From NCBI GenBank assembly GCA_944321435.1, contig CALULH010000003.1, positions 1 to 64,000 of the forward strand: 64,000 bases of DNA, given 5' to 3'. A program made the position numbers and the translations under genes. This DNA is from an uncultured Coriobacteriaceae bacterium (GTDB taxonomy: Bacteria; Actinomycetota; Coriobacteriia; Coriobacteriales; Coriobacteriaceae). Below, piece by piece: positions 35,701 to 42,379 of the stretch (positions are counted from its first letter, which is position 1; each line of letters begins with the position of its first letter). Below the pieces are notes generated by a model. It worked only from the letters and a program-made list of their open reading frames with translations. It made no database searches and was not told the origin of the DNA.

Positions 35701-36725
35701 AGCTGCGCCTGCGCGTTGGCTTCCTGGTCGTTGAGCTCCCGTTGGCCATCCAGCGCCTCCTGCAGGCTCTCGTTGAGCGTCTGCTGGGCATCGTCGAGTT
35801 CTTGCTCGGCGTCGGCCAGCTGGTCGAGGGCGTTGGCCTCTTCGTCGGCGATGGTGGCCAGGGCCTCGCTCTTGATCTCCTCGGTCCGCGCGCGCTCGCG
35901 CTGGGGGGCCAGGTCCTCTACGCGCGCCTGAACCTCGTCTATGCGCGCCTCGTACTCGTCTGAGTAGGCGGAGAGGTCGTCGGTTCCGGAGACGGAGAGG
36001 TAGACAACGGTGAACGTGTCGGGCTCGGCTACGGCCTCGGCCGAGACAAAGAACGTGTAGTCGGACGAGGTGCTGGCGCGGAACGCCACCGGCCCGTCGG
36101 GCTGCGTGATGTTGGTCGGGTCGATGACCGAGCCCACGATGGTGTAGTCCTTCTCGGCGAAGAGGGGGGCGCTGTCCGACGAGGCGGAGGTGTCGTCGGG
36201 GGAGTCGCTTGCGCTGTCGCCGCCCGTGGAGGAGCCCTTCTCGCCCTCGGCCTGGGCGGCGGCGTCTTCGGACTCAAAGGCCACCGTGTCGCCGATCTGC
36301 TTGCCGGACATGCTGAGGTAATAGTCGGTGACGGCTATCTCGTCGTCGTTCTGCGGCAGGCGCCCGTCGGTCACGTACGGCTCGTTCATGCCGGATTCCA
36401 AAAGCGCCTTGACCGTTACGCTGGAGCGCGTGCCGTCCACGTGGGTGTAGGCGCTTTCCTCGTAGTCGCCCTCGGCGCGGCTGACGCCGTCAACGTCCGC
36501 GAGCTCGGTTACGTCGTCCTGCGTGAGGCCGAGGGTGCTTTGGACGGAGATGTCGTAGAGGTTCTGCCGGCGGTAGAGCGCGTCGGCCGATTGGCGCAGG
36601 TCGATGCATGCGACGGACAGGCCGGTGAGCATGGTGGTGCCGAGCGCGGTGATGATTACGAGCGATACGAACCGCTTCATGCTGCCGCGGATGGTGCGGA
36701 CGATATCCTTGCTGAACGCTTTCAT
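32766..36725 (-). CDS. giant FtsX-type ABC exporter permease with ~480-residue coiled coil
   Basis: A 1319-residue membrane protein. One helix at about 14-38 is followed by an extracellular domain and a Gln/Ala/Asp-rich heptad region from about 280 to 764 ('QKQQLEAVQAQRDELIAQ'-like repeats). Further helices lie near 795, 840, 885, 965, 1190, 1245 and 1290. Both FtsX domains are present ('VIFFVVAVLVSLTTATRMV' and 'VVYVVIALAAGLAFVVLF'). The architecture resembles YhgE/Pip-like and MacB-like exporters with a long periplasmic or cell-wall-crossing stalk. Its ATPase lies 10 bp upstream on the same strand. Substrate unknown; efflux of lipids or antimicrobials is plausible, given the adjacent TetR regulator. 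Confidence 0.88.
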   Translation of the reverse strand: MKAFSKDIVRTIRGSMKRFVSLVIITALGTTMLTGLSVACIDLRQSADALYRRQNLYDISVQSTLGLTQDDVTELADVDGVSRAEGDYEESAYTHVDGTRSSVTVKALLESGMNEPYVTDGRLPQNDDEIAVTDYYLSMSGKQIGDTVAFESEDAAAQAEGEKGSSTGGDSASDSPDDTSASSDSAPLFAEKDYTIVGSVIDPTNITQPDGPVAFRASTSSDYTFFVSAEAVAEPDTFTVVYLSVSGTDDLSAYSDEYEARIDEVQARVEDLAPQRERARTEEIKSEALATIADEEANALDQLADAEQELDDAQQTLNESLQEALDGQRELNDQEANAQAQLADAQETINTSRQQVADGMAEITRQEQTLEDGQAQLDAGRTQFAKETASAQQALDDGYAQLPDIDGIEAGIAQIDAQASKVNGALGASAQETWSTLAQATDEQASQQAQSAYLATARQAADELIAQIDAGLGAIDEQVPHLDETLETVSGALDGLNARLSEVNAGIHQLTQQIDELTYAVAELDASCAETQAALDALDPSQADYDKQRAELLAQLEEIQAQRAEKQASLDALSAQRDELTQANEQLCTHIAQLDAQKQQLEAVQAQRDELIAQKQQIAQMTEGDDSAIAQLATAMGQATVGLAQAQAGKAQLDAGQAELDAQKQAYAAYFDQQQATIDSGRAQIASARDQLTSAAKQLEAGQAELDAQRADALQQIADARKQLEDGLAQIADGQAELDQGRADFEAERADALQQIADARAEVDDMEGATWYVQDRSALGSFSSVDSDASSIEAIAAIIPVIFFVVAVLVSLTTATRMVEEERGLIGLYKALGYSKGRILSKYLIYTLAAALIGGVLGDLVGFIVLPYILLYIFKAMYLLPLFSLQFSALYAFGSIALFVLGIVGATFITCRADLAQTPAALMRPKAPRAGSRILLERIGPVWKRMSFLNKVTARNLFRYKKRFFMTVFGIMGCTALLICGFAIKNTVESLAPRQYEQIYSYDLLAVASADNYDACLERLESAPEVSGLEPIGVDTVTVEYGGSKESMQLYVIPTGLSLDGYVTLTTMDGQPIDLAQEGVVITNNAATVLDFSAGATVSLTDSALAKADVTVNAITLNYLGNAVYMTEDAYEELFGPLKLNGFFAHLEGDEDVQTAFADTLEAEDQFLSLSSVAKMRDQFEQSFTLINMVVYVVIALAAGLAFVVLFTLSTVNIAEREREIATIKVLGFRKGEVRTYVNKETLVLTGIGILVGLPAGWALSKSFTYILKMPSIFFDVIADPWVYAVSAAFAVVFALAVSLITNRMLDRIIMVEALKSPE

Positions 36726-36735
36726 GGGACGTCCC

Positions 36736-37437
36736 CTACCATTCGATGTCGGCGATGGGAGTGGGGTTGGGATTGAGCGTCATCTCGGTTACCTTGCCGC
36801 TCTTGAAGCGGATGAGGCGGTCGGCCATGGGGGCCAGGGCGGCGTTATGGGTGATGATGACCACGGTGATGCCGTCGCGGCGGCACGTGTCCTGCAGGAG
36901 CTGCAGGATCTGCTTGCCGGTGACGTAGTCCAGGGCGCCAGTGGGCTCGTCGCAAAGGAGGAGCTTGGGCGCCTTGGCTATGGCGCGGGCTATGGAGACG
37001 CGCTGTTGCTCGCCGCCGGACAGCTGGGCGGGGAAGTTGGCCAGGCGGTTTGCGAGGCCGACTTTGGCGAGCGATTCGGCGCCGTCGAGGGAGTCGGGGC
37101 AAACCTGGCTGGCGAGCTCCACGTTTTCCAGGGCGGTGAGGTTGGGCACCAGGTTGTAGAACTGGAAGACGAAGCCCACGTCGGTGCGGCGGTACTCCAC
37201 GAGCTCGGACTCGGTGGCGTGGGTTATGTCGCGCCCGTCGACCAGCACCTGGCCCGAGGTGGCGGTGTCCATGCCGCCCAAGATGTTGAGGGCGGTGGTT
37301 TTGCCGGCGCCCGAGGCGCCAAGGATCACGGCCAGCTCGCCGCGCTCGACCAAGAACGTGGCGCCGTCCAGGGCCTTGATGAGGGTCTCCCCCGCGCCGT
37401 AGTGCTTGCTGACGTTGGTGAATTCTATGTAGGCCAT
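36736..37437 (-). CDS. ABC exporter ATPase (MacB/LolD type)
   Basis: A 233-residue ATPase. Walker A '[16 protein letters not shown]', Q-loop '[10 protein letters not shown]', signature '[15 protein letters not shown]', Walker B '[12 protein letters not shown]' and switch 'IITHNAALA' assign it to the MacB/LolD branch that partners FtsX-type permeases. ACGGAG precedes the ATG at 37437; an upstream ATG at 37476 was rejected for lack of a site. Transcribed with the permease at 32766 and divergent from TetR. Confidence 0.93.
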   Translation of the reverse strand: MAYIEFTNVSKHYGAGETLIKALDGATFLVERGELAVILGASGAGKTTALNILGGMDTATSGQVLVDGRDITHATESELVEYRRTDVGFVFQFYNLVPNLTALENVELASQVCPDSLDGAESLAKVGLANRLANFPAQLSGGEQQRVSIARAIAKAPKLLLCDEPTGALDYVTGKQILQLLQDTCRRDGITVVIITHNAALAPMADRLIRFKSGKVTEMTLNPNPTPIADIEW

Positions 37438-37714
37438 GGCGGGCTCCGTTCTGGGGGCGTGGCGTGTGCCGCGCAAGCTCTGCGGTGATGGGCGCAGGTT
37501 GCGCGGGGTGCTGGCGGGTTGGGCGCAGATGCTTTCAGCTCGAGGCCAGATTACTCGACAGCTTGTTGTCTAATTGCGAGTATAGTAGGGAAGGCGCGTA
37601 AACGGATACTCAACTCAACAGCAGGCGGTAAAGTGTCGTGCAATGGAGCCGCGGTGGTGTGCGTTGGGTGAGCCGGGCGTCAAGGCGGGGGCATCGGAGA
37701 CGGGAGGGGCGCGC

Positions 37715-38272
37715 ATGCACAAGCAGCCGCAGGTGACCGAGCAAACCAAGGCCAACATCCGCCAGGCGTTCTGGGAGCTCTATGCGGAGCGGCCCATTGA
37801 GAACATCACGGTAAAGCAGGTAACGGATAGGGCGGGGTACAACCGCGCCACGTTCTACCTGTACTTCAAAGATATCTATGACGTGCTGCAGCAAATAGAG
37901 GACGAGCTTATCGGCCTGCTGGAGAAGCTGGTGCACACGCGCCTCATGCGCGAGAGCGAGCCGGATTTCTCGGGGCACATGGGCGTGCTGCTGGAGCTGG
38001 CGCGCCGCTACAGCCTGCAGTTCCAGGTGCTGCTGGGCGACCGCGGCGACCCTGCGTTTGCCACCCGGTTCAAGCAGGTGCTGGCGCCCATGCTGGATCG
38101 CTTTTTGGTGACCGAGCGCGCGCTCACGCAGCGCGAGGCTGATCTGCTGCGCGAGTTCTACCTCTCGGGACTGCTGTCCGTGGTGGTGGCATGGCTGCGC
38201 GATCCGCAGGACATGAGCATCGCCGATCTGGTGCCGTTCATCACAGACGTGGTGGTTGCCGCGCATCTATAG
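37715..38272 (+). CDS. TetR-family transcriptional regulator
   Basis: A 185-residue protein. The N-terminal helix-turn-helix reads 'NITVKQVTDRAGYNRATFYLYF', a clear TetR_N match; the C-terminal ligand domain resembles TetR_C_7/33. GGGAGGGG precedes the ATG at 37715. A TATAGT hexamer at 37581-37586 may be its -10 box. It is divergent from the ABC exporter, and the shared 277-bp region is the natural place for autoregulation and exporter control; no operator is proven. Confidence 0.9.
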   Translation: MHKQPQVTEQTKANIRQAFWELYAERPIENITVKQVTDRAGYNRATFYLYFKDIYDVLQQIEDELIGLLEKLVHTRLMRESEPDFSGHMGVLLELARRYSLQFQVLLGDRGDPAFATRFKQVLAPMLDRFLVTERALTQREADLLREFYLSGLLSVVVAWLRDPQDMSIADLVPFITDVVVAAHL

Positions 38273-38393
38273 GTTCCGGTCGTGCGTCCCACGGGGTGGG
38301 CGAAGTGGGCTGTTTTGACGGTCCAAAATGTCGCATTTGCCTGATCGGATGGCGTGCCAGCTGCTTCTCTGCTACAATCTACTGCTGCTACAT

Positions 38394-38469
38394 GCCCCCA
38401 TCGTCTAGTGGCCGAGGACACCGCCCTTTCAAGGCGGCAACACGGGTTCGATTCCCGTTGGGGGTGCCA
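38394..38469 (+). tRNA. tRNA-Glu (TTC)
   Basis: Acceptor GCCCCCA pairs with TGGGGGT (one G-T). Anticodon stem CCGCC/GGCGG encloses CTTTCAA (anticodon TTC). TpsiC arm CGGGT-TCGATTC-CCGTT, discriminator G and encoded CCA are all present. A TACAAT -10 box lies at 38373-38378. Confidence 0.96.
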
Positions 38470-38480
38470 TGCAATTAACG

Positions 38481-38512
38481 AGCCCGGGCGCGCAACGTGC
38501 CCGGGCTTTTTT
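38481..38512 (+). terminator. terminator after tRNA-Glu
   Basis: AGCCCGGGC and GCCCGGGCT form a perfect 9-bp stem with a T run directly after. Confidence 0.93.
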
Positions 38513-38577
38513 GCTGCGTTGGGCCGGCGACGCCCGCCGGGGGCCGCGTTGCTGCTGCTGGGGGCCGGTGGCCAACT

Positions 38578-38800
38578 GTTTGGTGTGGTCGATTTTCCGT
38601 TTGGTGTGCCCTATCTGCTGTTGGGTGTGGTTGGCTGGGACAAAACCCCAGGATTGCGCTCTTATCGCATAAGGTGGACCACACCAAATAGAAAGCGAGC
38701 CACACCAAACGGGCGACGAACCACACCAAATAGAAAACGAACCACATCAAACGGAACGCGGGCTACGCCAAGCACGCAGCAAGCCACACCAAAGGGGGCA
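38578..38800. repeat. opposing 21-bp arrays, CCACACCAAA unit
   Basis: Three minus-oriented units (GTTTGGTGTGG type) start at 38578, 38599 and 38620. After a ~40-bp turn, six plus-oriented units (CCACACCAAA and an ~11-base variable tail) start at 38679, 38700, 38721, 38742, 38763 and 38784. The period is exactly 21 bp throughout. The two arrays are complementary and could form a long stem. It dominates the gene-free stretch 38513-38963; from 38875 the sequence turns AT-rich. Because 21 is a multiple of three, frames stay open on both strands, but nothing else suggests translation. Confidence 0.9.
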
Positions 38801-38963
38801 GCGGGCTTGCTAAAAAGGCGGCAGGCCGCCCCTATCGGGCCGCCCTTATAGGACGCGGCGCCCCGCAGTGGCGAAAAAGTTGGTATAAAAATTTCTATTT
38901 ACTTTGCTATCATGTAAGTAAAGGATACATAAACCTACATGAAAGCGGGTGGGGGCACCCGCG

Positions 38964-39344
38964 CTAGCAGGAGGCATGTTGGCGGTCGGGGTCCTTGGCT
39001 ATTGAGGCAACCATGCCCGCCACCTCGGCCTTGCTTTGCTCGTCGAGCTGTTCGTAGGCGCGGTTGAGCTGGCGCTGGCGCGGGTCGGCGTACAGGATTT
39101 CGCGCGGGGTTGAGTCTTTGTCCTGATCTGCGGCGCCATCGGAGGTCAGACGTTCGTACAGCTCTTCTGCGCTCATGCCCAGGCCGTGGGCTATTTTCAC
39201 GAACGCCCCAACGCCGATGTTGCTCACGCGGGTCTTGCCGCGGGTGATGCTGTAGAGCGTGGAGGCGGGGATGCCTATGGAGCGGGCAAAGGCGGCTTCT
39301 TTGAAACCTCTGAGGGTGAGGAGATCGGATATGGTTGCGGGCAT
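38964..39344 (-). CDS. XRE-family helix-turn-helix regulator
   Basis: A 126-residue protein. 'EAAFARSIGIPASTLYSITRGK' is a Cro/CI-type HTH, with 'GLGMSAEELYERL' after it. The C-terminus is helical and charged. The second of two close ATGs (39344) is preferred because AAAGAGG is 7 bp before it. It is divergent from the small HTH gene at 39514 across an AT-rich region, like a phage or toxin-antitoxin style regulator pair. No integrase or toxin gene is next to it. Confidence 0.82.
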   Translation of the reverse strand: MPATISDLLTLRGFKEAAFARSIGIPASTLYSITRGKTRVSNIGVGAFVKIAHGLGMSAEELYERLTSDGAADQDKDSTPREILYADPRQRQLNRAYEQLDEQSKAEVAGMVASIAKDPDRQHASC

Positions 39345-39513
39345 AGGCATCCTCTTTCGATACAGGAAATGCTGCATGGCGTAATCGTAATACGAATTGC
39401 GATATTACACAAATTCATAGTACAAGTGTAACGAAATCTCGCACTATTAAGCGGCGATGGTTTACTATACGAACTGATATTGCGAAGTATCGTATCTAAG
39501 TGGGAAGGTTTGT
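39345..39513. promoter_or_regulatory. AT-rich divergent control region with palindromes
   Basis: Three inverted repeats are visible: GTAATA/TATTAC (39387-39408), TACA-AG-TGTA (39421-39430) and ATACGA/TCGTAT (39467-39472 with 39490-39495). They lie between the starts of two HTH genes in a segment clearly more AT-rich than its surroundings, so they are operator candidates. Confidence 0.5.
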
Positions 39514-39831
39514 ATGATATATCCCAATCTTGAGGCGGAGATGCGTCGTTTGCGGGTTACGCAACAGGATATCGCCGCTTATATCGGTCGCCGCCCCGAG
39601 ACGGTTTCCAAGTGGATGAACGGCCGTTCTGGTGAGTTCTCCATCGGCATGGCCATGGCGGTGAAGCGCCACTTCTTCCCCTCGTGCAGCGTGGAGTACC
39701 TGTTCTCGCACGAGCCGTGCCCGCCGACGGTTTCGTCTTCCGCGGACGCCCCTGCGTTTGCGGCGGATCGGGCGGATCGACGTGCGGGCGAGAAGGGCGA
39801 GGTCCCGGCCCCGGATGGCCGTCAGGCATAA
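39514..39831 (+). CDS. small helix-turn-helix protein
   Basis: A 105-residue protein. Residues 1-65 form an HTH ('LRVTQQDIAAYIGRRPETVS' then 'KWMNGRSGEF'), similar to phage Cro-like or conjugation regulators. The last ~40 residues are Ala/Asp-rich and look unstructured; they include an AGEKGE stretch encoded by a GGGCGAGAAG word. GGGAAGG lies 7 bp before the ATG. Divergent from the XRE gene at 38964. Confidence 0.75.
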   Translation: MIYPNLEAEMRRLRVTQQDIAAYIGRRPETVSKWMNGRSGEFSIGMAMAVKRHFFPSCSVEYLFSHEPCPPTVSSSADAPAFAADRADRRAGEKGEVPAPDGRQA

Positions 39832-40006
39832 GGAGTTGCGGGGCGGTGGGGATCGCGCGGCGATGGGGCCGCCGTCCCGCTCCAAACGCGGCCGTTGCTC
39901 CGACCCATACGCGGCGTCCGACCCGTTGGCCGGTTCATGCAGACGGCATTCAGCTTGTTTGCATACAATAGAGTGCGTCGTGTCGCCTGAAGACGAGAGG
40001 GGACGT

Positions 40007-40552
40007 ATGTCGTCTCGTGAAGTTACGCGTTGCGCGGTTTCCATCGCGCTGCTCGCTGTGTCCGCTTGGGTGAGCATTCCGCTCGCGCCGGTGCCGGTGA
40101 CCTTGCAAACGCTGGTGCTGGCTCTGGTGTGCACCGCCCTCACCGGTCGCGAGGCCGTGGTTTCGGTCGCTGGCTACCTGCTGCTGGGTGCAGTGGGCCT
40201 GCCGCTGTTCTCGGGCATGAATGGAGGCCTGGGCGTCATTGCCGGTCCCACCGGCGGCTACCTGTGGGGTTTCCTGGTGGGCATGGCGGTTGCCAAGGCG
40301 CTGGCCCCGCTGGTCGAGAAGCACCTGAACCGCGCGGTGGCAGACGTTTGCGCTTCGGTGGTCTTGCTGCTGGTTGCGTATGCGCTGGGAACCGTCCAGC
40401 TTGTGGCCGTAAGCGGCATGGGGATCGTTCCCGCGCTGCTGGCAGCCGTGGTTCCCTTCGTCGTGCCGGACGCGGTGAAGCTCGCGGTGGGCATCGGCGT
40501 GGGCGCTGCGGTGCGCCGCGCGCTGAACGCGCTTTCCGGAGTCGCTCGCTAG
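40007..40552 (+). CDS. bioY: biotin ECF transporter substrate-binding subunit BioY
   Basis: A 181-residue membrane protein with six helices. 'IPLAPVPVTLQTLVL', 'GAVGLPLFSG' and 'GPTGGYLWGF' are the diagnostic BioY motifs (PF02632). It captures biotin for an energy-coupling-factor importer; no EcfA or EcfT gene is adjacent. GAGAGGGGACGT precedes the ATG. TACAAT at 39964-39969 may be the -10 box. It converges on the gene at 40782 through a shared terminator. Confidence 0.94.
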   Translation: MSSREVTRCAVSIALLAVSAWVSIPLAPVPVTLQTLVLALVCTALTGREAVVSVAGYLLLGAVGLPLFSGMNGGLGVIAGPTGGYLWGFLVGMAVAKALAPLVEKHLNRAVADVCASVVLLLVAYALGTVQLVAVSGMGIVPALLAAVVPFVVPDAVKLAVGIGVGAAVRRALNALSGVAR

Positions 40553-40714
40553 CTTGCGCCGGCCTCCACGCATGGCACCCGCCCGCTCCGTCCGCGGCGG
40601 TAACACGCGGTCCGAGGACCGGCCGATGCGCAGGACGAGCACGCGGCCGCGCGAGGCCGCCGCGCCACGGGCGCGCGTGGAGGCGGGACGGCAACTGGTA
40701 AAGCAGTAAAGGGC

Positions 40715-40754
40715 AGAGGGCCCGCCGTACCGTGAGCCGGTCGGCGGGCCCTCT
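40715..40754. terminator. bidirectional terminator between converging genes
   Basis: AGAGGGCCCGCCG and CGGCGGGCCCTCT form a perfect 13-bp stem around a 14-base loop between bioY and the converging ferredoxin gene. Confidence 0.82.
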
Positions 40755-40781
40755 TCATCGCGGCGTTTCAGTGCCGGGCGC

Positions 40782-41558
40782 CTAGCTGCGCAGCGCCTGG
40801 TAGCGCAGGGTGTTGCGCTCCTCGGGCGTCATGCGCAGGCGCGGGGTGTAGATGATCTGCGTGCGGCACGTGCCTACGCACAGGTCGCATCCGGCGCATT
40901 GGTCGGAATCAATGCGGTACGCGGGCGGCGCAAACGAAAGCGCCGGGCACCCGGTAACCTGCCAGCATCGGTGGCAGCCCACGCACGTAAAGCGATCAAC
41001 CTCGGCCGGCTCCAGACGCTCTTTCATGAGCAGGGTGCAGGGCGACGCAAAGATCACAGCGGACGTGCCGCCGGCTGCAAAGCAGTCGCGCAGCGTCCTC
41101 TCTGCCCGCTCGGTATCCAGCGGGTCCACAATGACCACGGTTTCGTAGCCCAGGCCAAGCAGACGTTGCCCCAGGTCCTCCAGCTCCGCTTGCGTCACAC
41201 GCGCCGCGCTCGAGGCCAGTACGGCGAGAACCGCCGTCTGCCCCTCTCTCGACAGCGCCTCGGCCGAGAGGGAAGCGGCTCCGGCATCGTTGTCAAGCGC
41301 CGTGTCGCGCGCAAAGTGAACGCACAGCGGGGCGGTGGGCTCGGTGGGAACCTCTTGGTGATAGCGCGGCAGCAGACGCTCCATGCCGCCCGGGCAGGTT
41401 GCCGCGGCGGGATACAGGTAGCCGACCGCGGGACATCCTACGTCTCCGCATAGCACGTGCCCGCGCACGCCGCGGGTTGCGTACTTGGCGGCAAGATAGG
41501 CGCCGCGATGGGGGCATCCGGCGCAGAGCACGCCCTGTTGGGGCTGCGGGGCGGCCAT
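40782..41558 (-). CDS. short IorA-like ferredoxin protein (two 4Fe-4S sites)
   Basis: A 258-residue protein. The N-terminus 'VLCAGCPHRGAYLAAKYA' and 'CGDVGCPAVGYL' resembles the thiamine-domain entry of indolepyruvate:ferredoxin oxidoreductase (IorA). The C-terminus has two cluster-binding motifs ('CVGCHRCWQVTGCP', 'CAGCDLCVGTCRT') like the IorA ferredoxin end. The middle is only ~120 residues and lacks the TPP and transketolase domains of the ~600-residue enzyme. It may be a truncated relative used as an electron carrier or subunit. AAGGAAGG precedes the ATG, one base after the FKBP stop, so the two are translated together. Confidence 0.75.
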   Translation of the reverse strand: MAAPQPQQGVLCAGCPHRGAYLAAKYATRGVRGHVLCGDVGCPAVGYLYPAAATCPGGMERLLPRYHQEVPTEPTAPLCVHFARDTALDNDAGAASLSAEALSREGQTAVLAVLASSAARVTQAELEDLGQRLLGLGYETVVIVDPLDTERAERTLRDCFAAGGTSAVIFASPCTLLMKERLEPAEVDRFTCVGCHRCWQVTGCPALSFAPPAYRIDSDQCAGCDLCVGTCRTQIIYTPRLRMTPEERNTLRYQALRS

Positions 41559-41559
41559 G

Positions 41560-42063
41560 CTACGCGCCTTCCTTTGAGCCGGATGCGCGCTTATCGCCCG
41601 CAACGTCCTTGTCGTCCGCCGGGCCGTCCTGGTCCAGCGGCTCGCGCGAAAGCAGGGTGATCTCAAAGTTAAGCGGCACGCCTGCCATGGGGTGGTTCAT
41701 GTCAAAGACCGTTACGCCGTCGTCTTGCACGCTCACCACGCGCGCGAGCTGCTGATAGCCCTCGCCGTTCATGAGGTAGATCATCTGGCCCACGATCAGA
41801 TCGTCGGAGTTGGGCACCTCGACGGTAGGGACCTGCACTATCAGCTCGGGCCGCGGCATGCCGTAGGCGTCCTTGGGATCAAGATGCACCTTTTTGGTCT
41901 CGCCGGGCTGCATGCCCAGCACGGCCATCTCGAAGCCGGGAATGACCTCGTGGTTGCCTTCGGTGAAGGTCATGGGCTCCTTGTTAGTGGTGGTGTCGAA
42001 CACGTCGCCGTCATCAAAGCTGCCGGTGTAGTGGACGGTCACCTTGTTCTTAAGCGAAAACAT
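41560..42063 (-). CDS. FKBP-type peptidyl-prolyl isomerase (SlyD-like)
   Basis: A 167-residue protein. 'VTVHYTGSFDDGDVFDTTT' and 'VIPGFEMAVLGMQPGETKKV' define the SlyD-type FKBP fold with its inserted chaperone flap ('FDMNHPMAGVPLNFEI'). It isomerises proline bonds and assists folding in the cytoplasm. SlyD is a known helper of hydrogenase nickel insertion, but this copy lacks a His-rich tail, ending instead in a charged Asp/Lys/Gly tail. First gene of a two-gene unit with the ferredoxin protein. Confidence 0.9.
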   Translation of the reverse strand: MFSLKNKVTVHYTGSFDDGDVFDTTTNKEPMTFTEGNHEVIPGFEMAVLGMQPGETKKVHLDPKDAYGMPRPELIVQVPTVEVPNSDDLIVGQMIYLMNGEGYQQLARVVSVQDDGVTVFDMNHPMAGVPLNFEITLLSREPLDQDGPADDKDVAGDKRASGSKEGA

Positions 42064-42194
42064 CCGCGCTCCCCCTCGTGCGCAGCGGTGCGGAGCTGCA
42101 TGAAACTGCGGTTGCGTATACGGGCAACTGCTCAGTGTAGCGCAAAACGCCGCCGGTTGCCCGGTGTGCCTGCAACGGCCGTAGGTGCTCCGCC

Positions 42195-42276
42195 GCCCAA
42201 CAAAATCGCACCGAAAGGTGCAGCTCTGGCCCTTTGGGGCCTAATTCTGCAACTTTCGGTGCGATTTTGTTGGGGC
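42195..42276. repeat. 82-bp imperfect palindrome
   Basis: Arms CAACAAAATCGCACCGAAAG (within 42195-42223) and its complement (within 42247-42276) pair over about 26 bp. A short GGCC stem sits in the loop. A GGGCGAGAAG word begins four bases later (42280-42289). It occupies most of the gene-free stretch 42064-42379 between the start of the FKBP gene and the end of the TPR gene, both on the minus strand. Confidence 0.85.
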
Positions 42277-42379
42277 GCGGGGCGAGAAGGACGCGGGCGG
42301 GCTTGCCGGTCGGGCGCGCCGGATGCGGAGGACGGAGGCGCGGGCGGGCGCGGGCTGCGGTCGGGCCGCCGGGCGCGCC

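Noticed and set aside
38354..38851. Open frame through tRNA-Glu and the 21-bp arrays
   Set aside because: It crosses a tRNA and its terminator; the open frame results from the 21-bp period.
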